Positions 54,001 through 61,900 of a DNA stretch of 64,000 nucleotides are shown one piece after another. The stretch spans positions 4,622,001 to 4,686,000 of the forward strand of contig JBAMJR010000170.1 in NCBI GenBank assembly GCA_038501785.1. The letters are read 5' to 3'. A model generated the notes under the pieces. That model was not told the origin of the DNA. It made no database searches and saw only the letters and a program-made list of their open reading frames with translations. The stretch comes from Myoxocephalus aenaeus. Its lineage: Eukaryota; Chordata; Actinopteri; Perciformes; Cottidae. Within the stretch, counting starts at the first letter, position 1. Each line of letters begins with the position of its first letter. Position numbers and translations under genes: made by a program.

Positions 54001-55901
54001 CTTCAAGAGTTAAAAGAAATGACTGATAACTCTAATATCCTTCCTTTAAATAAGAAACTACAGCCAGCAGCCTGTCTTAGCCTAGCATAAAGACTGAAAA
54101 CAGGGGGAAACATTTAATGTGAGGATAACATTACATTTCATTTAGCTGACGCTTTTATCCAAAGCGACTTACATTTTTGCTCTATACACCGTAGACACAG
54201 CAACGGGGAACAATTAGGGGTTAGGTGTCTTGCTCAGGGACACTTCGACGTGTGAGCTATGGGGGGACTGGGGATTGAGCCGGCTGCCTTGTGGTTGCGG
54301 GACGACCACTCATCCCCCTGAGCTACAGCCGCTCCCCCTTTAGATAGGGTGACCAGACGTCCTCTTTTTCCCGGACATGTCCTCTTTTCGAGCCATAAAA
54401 AAAGCGTCCGGCAGGGATTCCAAAAACGTCCGGGATTTTGCTACGTCCGGGAAAATAGTTATTACCCCCTTACAAGTTTTGGAAATGGTATCTCCCTCAC
54501 GTTCCACCTTCTTGCGCAAGCTCTGACTGTAGAGAGAACTGTCATTGGTCGACCGATCTCAACGTAAATGTAAGTTCACGGCATGCTACACACTACTGCT
54601 ACCCCCCCCCCCCCCCCCCCCCCCCCCGTCCGCGACGAAGTGTCCTCCTCCTCCTCTCTCTCTCTCTCCTCCCCCCCCCCGGAACGAAGTGTCCTCTTTT
54701 TCACAAACTCAAATCTGGTCATCCTACTTTAGAGGTACTGTAAACTGATTGTATTACCTATTAGCTAGCTAGCTGTTTTACAATGTGTCCAGTCTTTATG
54801 CTAAACTATGCTAACCAGCCGCTAGCTATGGCTTCATATTCAAATGGTATCGACCTACTCATACAACTCTCAGCAAGAAACCATGTAGGTGTATTTGCCA
54901 AATGATGAAAAACCGCTTCATTCACAGAAGCGCTTCAGTACAATACATGAATACAAACTATTTTGGTTATATTTTTGCCATTTAATTTGCTTTTAGGAGT
55001 TGCTAAAATCCTAATTAATATCAAGCAATCCTGGATATGAGCACTGGTTGCATTTCAAATTAAACCAAATTAGTATTGTGCTCATCACTTTTCCTCTGCA
55101 ATATCATTTAATTTGTTATACCGAATAGATTTTCAAATGTCGTATTCATTAATTTTCTACATCACTTAAGTCAAATATTCCTCTTGAGGTTGGTTATGCT
55201 GTAGATTAACTTCTTTCCTGTATTTCAGACACTTTTTTATAGCCTTTATTATAAAATGGGGACATGGAGTTTAAACGATGTGGTCATTTTCCAGAAATTT
55301 TTCATGAAAAACACTATTCAGGTGCTTTATGGGGAATAGTAGTACTGAGCATGTCTGGTACTTGACCCATACAAAGGCACAGAAAGTCAGGATGTGTCAG
55401 CCTCTGCTGCATCAAATTTCACCATCTTTTTGTATCTCTTGTGCATATCCAACATTTTGGGAAGTATAATGCTAAACACTAGAAGTTTCCCTTTAAGCAG
55501 GATATGAATGTCCTCACGCACACTGGTCTAAGGTATGCATATGTGCATCCCAGCCCAGTACTGTACTGTGTGAGACAAGTGTCTATCCTCAGCGGGTGCC
55601 TCAGGTCCAGAGCAGCATGGCTTGGGTCAGCATTAAGACATCATCCTCTAGACAGCAGGTGTGAAACCTGCAGTAACACTGCTTTGCCAAAAGTGTTAAA
55701 AAGCAGAATAATAGGGAGATAAAAGATAGAGGCATATAAAGGAAATGCCATAATTAAGTAATGAATCAGTAGTTTAAAGCTGGGAGATGGAGTGGCGGGG
55801 GATGGAGAATGAATACAAAGTCTTTATAATGAAACACTCTGCAATCATTTTGACCCTCAGGTCCTGGTTGACACAGCAAGAAACTGATTTCATTGGAGGA
55901 T

Positions 55902-55966
<65 letters not shown>

Positions 55967-58900
55967 TCGTAGATAGAACCATTAAATATTCAACATTATT
56001 TTCGAAACTGTGCCCACCTTTGCACAGAAGAATGGCTAATGAAACCTACATCTTATTGGGGTCGTGAAGAGTGCCTCTCATTAAACTTGCACTTAGTCCT
56101 TTTCACTGAAGACACCACACGAGTCGTTTATAATAACACACTCCACTGTAATATAAACTGAATAGGCACCAGGAGACGCTACGATATAAGGAAGTCAAAA
56201 AGGTCTGCATTTATTCAGGCAATTCAACCAGCACCATGGCACTTTATAGCATGCAGCACTTTCTCTTTCTTCAGAACTCAGGAAACATGGGTCAGGAATC
56301 CTTTAAAGCCTTGGACAAATGTCATTTTTGGGCCAAGCTTGCTTATTATACAAGTATGAAATAGAAAAATGCAAACCCATGCCTTAGAAAGTGCCTTATA
56401 TTAAATACGTTACTCTTTTGTTGCCTGCGATACTTTGCTGTTAATGAGAAAATAGGTTTTCTGGTGGTTTAAAGCTACACACTCATCTGGTTGGGGAAGT
56501 TTAGATAATGAAAGTGAATAATATCCACTCTCACATACACTAGGTTGAAATGATCTAGAGATCATTGACAAGCCAGGGTTTTTCATTCCAAGAAAACTTA
56601 TAAAACAGTGTGGCTCTTATGGCTGGGGAAAATGAGAGATAAAGATAAAACTTACATTAAAAAGTGGTGACAGCTCCACCACCACCATGGGCTTGCTGGG
56701 TTGCGGTTCCGGCCGTATTGTCACTGTAAGGATCTTGGAGTTGATCACTGCAGGGAGGCTGCAAAAACACACACAGTCACAGACAGAAGAGTGTTATTGT
56801 TTTAAGAAATATACTGCACATTCAAGTTTGGTTCAAAAAGAGAAATACTGCTGAGTTGCTTTCTTATGCTGTTTGTCATACACACAAACACATGCATACA
56901 TCCAAAGATACTCAACGGAAACAGGTATACCCAGTAACCTGCTATTCCTTTGATGGTTTCTGAGTGTTTGCAAAGATATATACACAACACAAATAAGTAA
57001 ATAAAAAAACAGAGAAATAAAAACCTAATGAGAAAGGAAGAAAGTTAGAGCTAGCGCCTGAGTAAAAACAGAACAATGGACCTATTGAAATTCAGCAGAG
57101 CTACAGGGAGGAAATGGTTTTAACAGATCCAGCTCATCCACAACCAAGAGCACTGACCTGAAAACAAGGGCCCAGGGCCAGCACAAACACCATATCACAG
57201 TGGCCTTACGACAAGCTCCTGATTCCTCCTATCTTCTATTTTTTTCAAGTTCTATAGAATTTTCGGAACCCATTAGGCCAGCCCCCATTCGAAGCCCACT
57301 GTACACTTCCAAAAATACATTGACAATGCAAAAGAAAGGGAAAAGAGAGATCCAATACATTTGTCTGAAAACTATGCAGACACAAGGAGAGGAGAGAAGC
57401 AATAGAGACATCATGAGAGAGAAAACCAATGTAGATCTGGAGGTTGGAATTAGATAGAGAGAAGAAGCGACAGATGAAAGGGCACAGAAATAGAAAGGTA
57501 GTGAGAAGGAAAACTAAGGAAAAAAACAACAAAGACAAGGGAGATTGAAAGTTGTTGCAAAAGAGATGCAGAAAGGACAAGGAAAGGAGTAGAAGGAGAG
57601 ACAAGTTTGAAAAATGGAAGACAAGAGCAGTACTCACTTTGGTGCTGGTAGGATGGAACCCAGCGTCCTGTACAAGATGGCGCCGATGACATAGTACATT
57701 GGAGACTCTGACTCCGTCTCCGTCGCTGTCTCCGCCTCCGTCTCCGTCTCTAAAAACACAGGACAATTTGCAACCAATCAGCCTAAATAGATGGCATGGT
57801 TTATCCTAAATCATCTTCAATATCAAGTATAAATCCATCCATCAGTTAATGTATTCTTCTCCAGCCCTTGTGCAAGGACACAGGATGCTGAAGACATATT
57901 GTTTTGCAGTACAGCTAGAGATCTATGGGAAGACTTTCCAAACTGTTTTGGTAGATTACTGGCTCATTGTGCCAAATCAATATTAAAAATATCAACAAGA
58001 ATATAACACATTTGGTCGTATGTTGACTGGGAAGATATAGGAAATTACATTCAATATCAAACCTGTGAGTCTGACATTTAAATGAGAGGTTGGAGAGTGT
58101 TGGTTTTTCTGATTGATTTCAACCTTCAATGATAAATAGGTAATTTTATGTAAATAAACTAGATACAAACTCATCTATTAGTTGGTGAAAGAAACAAGCA
58201 CAGATTTCACCTTTCTTATCAACCCATAATTTCAACTTAATTTACATCAAGTCTTGAGCTGCGACTGACAAATGCTCTGTTGACGACATCAAAATAAGAA
58301 AATGTTCCACTTTAGCAAGTCCAATGTCTTGGTGTGTGGTAGAGACACAATTTGTATCAATTTGTTTGTCTTTTAGCAGCTCAACTTGCTCAGCAGAAGC
58401 ATCAGTTCGAAACTCCATTATTCTGAAAATTCTCTCAATAAAGCCAAAGTGTCCATACACCCTTTTTAGACTCTTTTCTCTCTTTTTCCCCCCTTGTTAT
58501 GACTCCCCTTTCTTCCTTTCCTCCTTGGTGCTCGCCCCTCTCATCCTCATCGGTTCTTGCCATTCTCCAACCCACTCTTTTCCACAGCCCTACTTTTCAA
58601 CCCCCCTGCCTTCCACCACTCCCTTCGGTGTTCTTTCACCGAAAAGAGCAGGGGCTCCCAAAGAGATGTTGTGTCCCTCTGTAAATGTCACTTTGTCTCA
58701 AGTGAGGAAAGCAAAAGGAAGCAGGAAAAGGGGAAGGGGAAGAGTTCATGTTGAGGGATGCCACTCCCTCCTTTGCCCTTTTAGCAACGGAGGAGCATTG
58801 GCACAGAGAGCGAGAGAGGAAGAGACAGAGGGGGCTGATGGTATCAGACATACAGGGTGACTCATCCAAAATCTGTCTGCCTGCTGAAGAGGTAATACTC

Positions 58901-61900
58901 AGGAAGAGAGATAGCTATGCAAGACAGACGAGGAGCGAAAGAGGGAGAGACAAAAAGATCTCAACAGTCGGGGAAAAAAGGAATTGTGAGTGTGAGGAAG
59001 CAAAAAACAGATCAAAGTCAGCATGAGAAAGCCTGTGAGTGTGATGGATCCTAATTGGACAGTGTCTGCAAAGGCATGCAAATGAGAAAGTCAGTGTATT
59101 GTGGGTAAATGGTAAATCACTGCATGATGGGGTGGCACTCCCACGCAAGAGGATGATTAATACCACAAAACCACTCAATCACCAAACCCTAATTTCCCAT
59201 GAACCGACTTTTTGTCACTGCACTCACCGAACATCTAAATGATTGGTGGTCAGCTGTAATCCAGCAAAATGGTAAACCACCAGTCACCAGCTGTGAACTT
59301 TAATATGCCATTTGTCAGGAAAAGATATGTTTGGAGTTGATGCAAAGCCATGATCTACGGTTTTAATCAAAGATCGAAAGCTCCATCCAAACAGTTCCAT
59401 CTGAGTTACTCTTTTCATTCTTTCCTGGCCTCGTTCCTCTCTGTTTGCTTTTTTTCACTTCTGTACACATCACAGACAATTTCAAGAAATGACAGTACTG
59501 TGGAATATCATTACTTTCACACAGTTGAACAGACTAGGCGGGTAATTTGCACAAGCTCAGACAAATTAATTGACTACAATGCTACCTTTTAAGGGTCAGT
59601 GATTTCATTATTTCCAATACAATATCCTATAGAACTTATTAATCAATACCATGTCTTTTACCAAACTGGTCAAGCTGTTAATTCTTATAGAGGTAGAAAA
59701 TACACCTATTTGATTTGTTTTGCCAAAAGGTAAATGAGAAGATCAATAGCACTTTCATGTCAGTGTGGAGTTGGAACCATGACATCGTTAGCTTATTTAA
59801 ATATAAAGCAGGCTATAATGGGAGTCTTCTTCCAAAGTTAAAAAAAAAAACGCTTTCCAACACCTCCATAGCTTCTTAAGTAACACACTGTGTCGACTGT
59901 ACAAACAAAAGTTGGGGACTGACATGTTATAAGTATTTCTTGGATAACAAATGCTGAATGCAGTGACTTCCTGGAGTATTGTTGTGTTGCTGTGAGGTGG
60001 CCAAATTGTCATTCCAAGAGTTCTGTTTGTGTATGGATTAATCAAATGACCTACGTGTTAAGTAGTAATTAGTTAGATGTACTGGAGGGTATAGCTTCAG
60101 AATTTAAAGAGAGCCAGGCTAGCTGTTTGGCTAGCTGCCCCAGACACCAGTGTTTAAGCTGAGCAAGGCTATTTCCCCCTTTGGTTGTAACTCTGTGCTT
60201 AATGAAAAGAACTGAAAGTGGCATCAATCTTCTCGTACCACCTTTGTCAAAAGGACAAATTGGCCTTCACCCTAAAATGTCAAACTATTCCAACTACACA
60301 ACTTTTATTTCAACAGCAGTCCACAAATTCCCTGCTCACTGGTAATATTTGGAAATTCAACACAGTTACGGTTAAAACTGCAAATAAGGAAGTCAGTCTA
60401 TAACACAGTATAGAGAACAGAGCTCATGTGGTTTGTGTTCTTGCTCGGTTAATACTTAAATGTTAACGGTGCATAACCGTGTGCATGTACAGGCAACGGT
60501 GTATTTGAAATACGAGGTCATTGCCGGCTTGTGTGTCTGGATGCATGAGGGTGCATGGCTGTAAGACAGTGAGAGTGTGTGAGAAAGAGACACACAGCAG
60601 AGGGAGAGTGGGAGTTTGTCACTTTGAAAATCAGTGAAGAAGAGTCCCAGCCTCTGCCCAGTGAAGCGATTCATGAACCTATCAATTGGCTCTGTGCATG
60701 TGCAACTGTGTGTGCACGTGCGCGCACAAAAGTGCAAAAGGGCCTTTATGAACATAGTTAAGCTGTCTATCGGAGATAGGCTTTCATTATGGGGTAAATG
60801 AACCAATCAACCTGATAGCAATCAAATGAAGACCCCGATGGACTGCCATGGGAAGAGGCATAGTTCCCACAAAGATAACTAATAATGCCATTAGAACAAC
60901 AACATGCAGTTTGGATGAAGCAATTTACCAAATAGCATATGCTTAAATGCCAATGGCATGTGCTGAATAGCATATGACAAGCAGAGGAAATGTGATACAG
61001 CCGGTCACTTGTATTGCGCTACAAGCACAGCAGGAGACACAACATTCACCACTACAAACTAACAGGATAATGAACCAAAACAAAATTAGATGGATGAAAA
61101 AGCATAACAGCAGCAAATTAAGACAGCAAGATAAGATAAATGGAGAAAAAGAACAAAAAAGACAACATTGCAATGCAGCAGCATTAAACAAGGTCTAGCT
61201 TTTGTACACCCCTTTGTCTCCACTTGCATCCTAACATTCATCCTTTGAGATATCTGAATTTGCTGTTCCATAAAATCCGTAAAAACAACCCACGGCAACA
61301 CATAAACCGGTTCCGTTTCATAAAAGCGAGATGAATGGTTCGATGGAAGAAGAGCACAATATAAGCACATTATACTGTGCATAATAAAGAGACAGAGAGA
61401 GTAAGTGAGCTGAGGTGAGGTGCCCGGAGGTTAGCTCACAGGATGTCTTCAACGCCAATCATAGAGAGTCTGTGTCATCAGAGCAAGTCGGAGGTCAAAA
61501 ACAGCTCTGCTCTCTCAGCCTGCAGCCTCTCTGAACTTTAATTTGGGCAAGGGGCGGGGTGCCAGACAGGACGTCTGCCAGTGTAATTTCCAGTGGGTAG
61601 TGACCTTTGCCTTTTTCGGTAGTGGATCGCATCTGCCACAGCAATTCTCTGATCTAATACAAACCACTTTCTTTCCACTCTTTTAAGGCCCCTTGTCTCC
61701 CCTGAACAGCCTTCTTTCTCTTCATGCTCATGTTTGGACAATCACTTTGCTTGTTTCTTGGCTTTATTTGAATCCACATGGAAAACATTCTCAGCAGATA
61801 GCTTTGCTGTGTTGCTTGAAGCGAAGAGACATCCTTAAAAACTGTATGAGGACTTGATCCTTTCAAGGGGATGTGACACACTTCCTCACAGATGAAAGAC

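Larger units (their letters stand above)
50915..56655 (-). other. Intron, 5.7 kb, repeat-rich
   Basis: GT-AG intron between exons F and G. It contains the (GT)n tract at 55908-55963, the nested repeat complex at 53102-54930, and a repeat-like 'TTCTTTACTTAAGTAC...AAAGTAAAAGTA' stretch at 51283-51400. The stretch 51530-52640 holds no gene I can recognise. Confidence 0.85.

Noticed and set aside
57245..57766. 173-codon minus-strand frame over part of exon E
   Set aside because: It runs in a different frame from the adgrb2 exon, and its Leu/Ser/Phe content comes from a pyrimidine-rich intron strand.
58324..58860. 178-codon + strand frame
   Set aside because: Pro/Ser/Phe-rich translation of a CT-rich tract with no domain, inside an adgrb2 intron and on the opposite strand.
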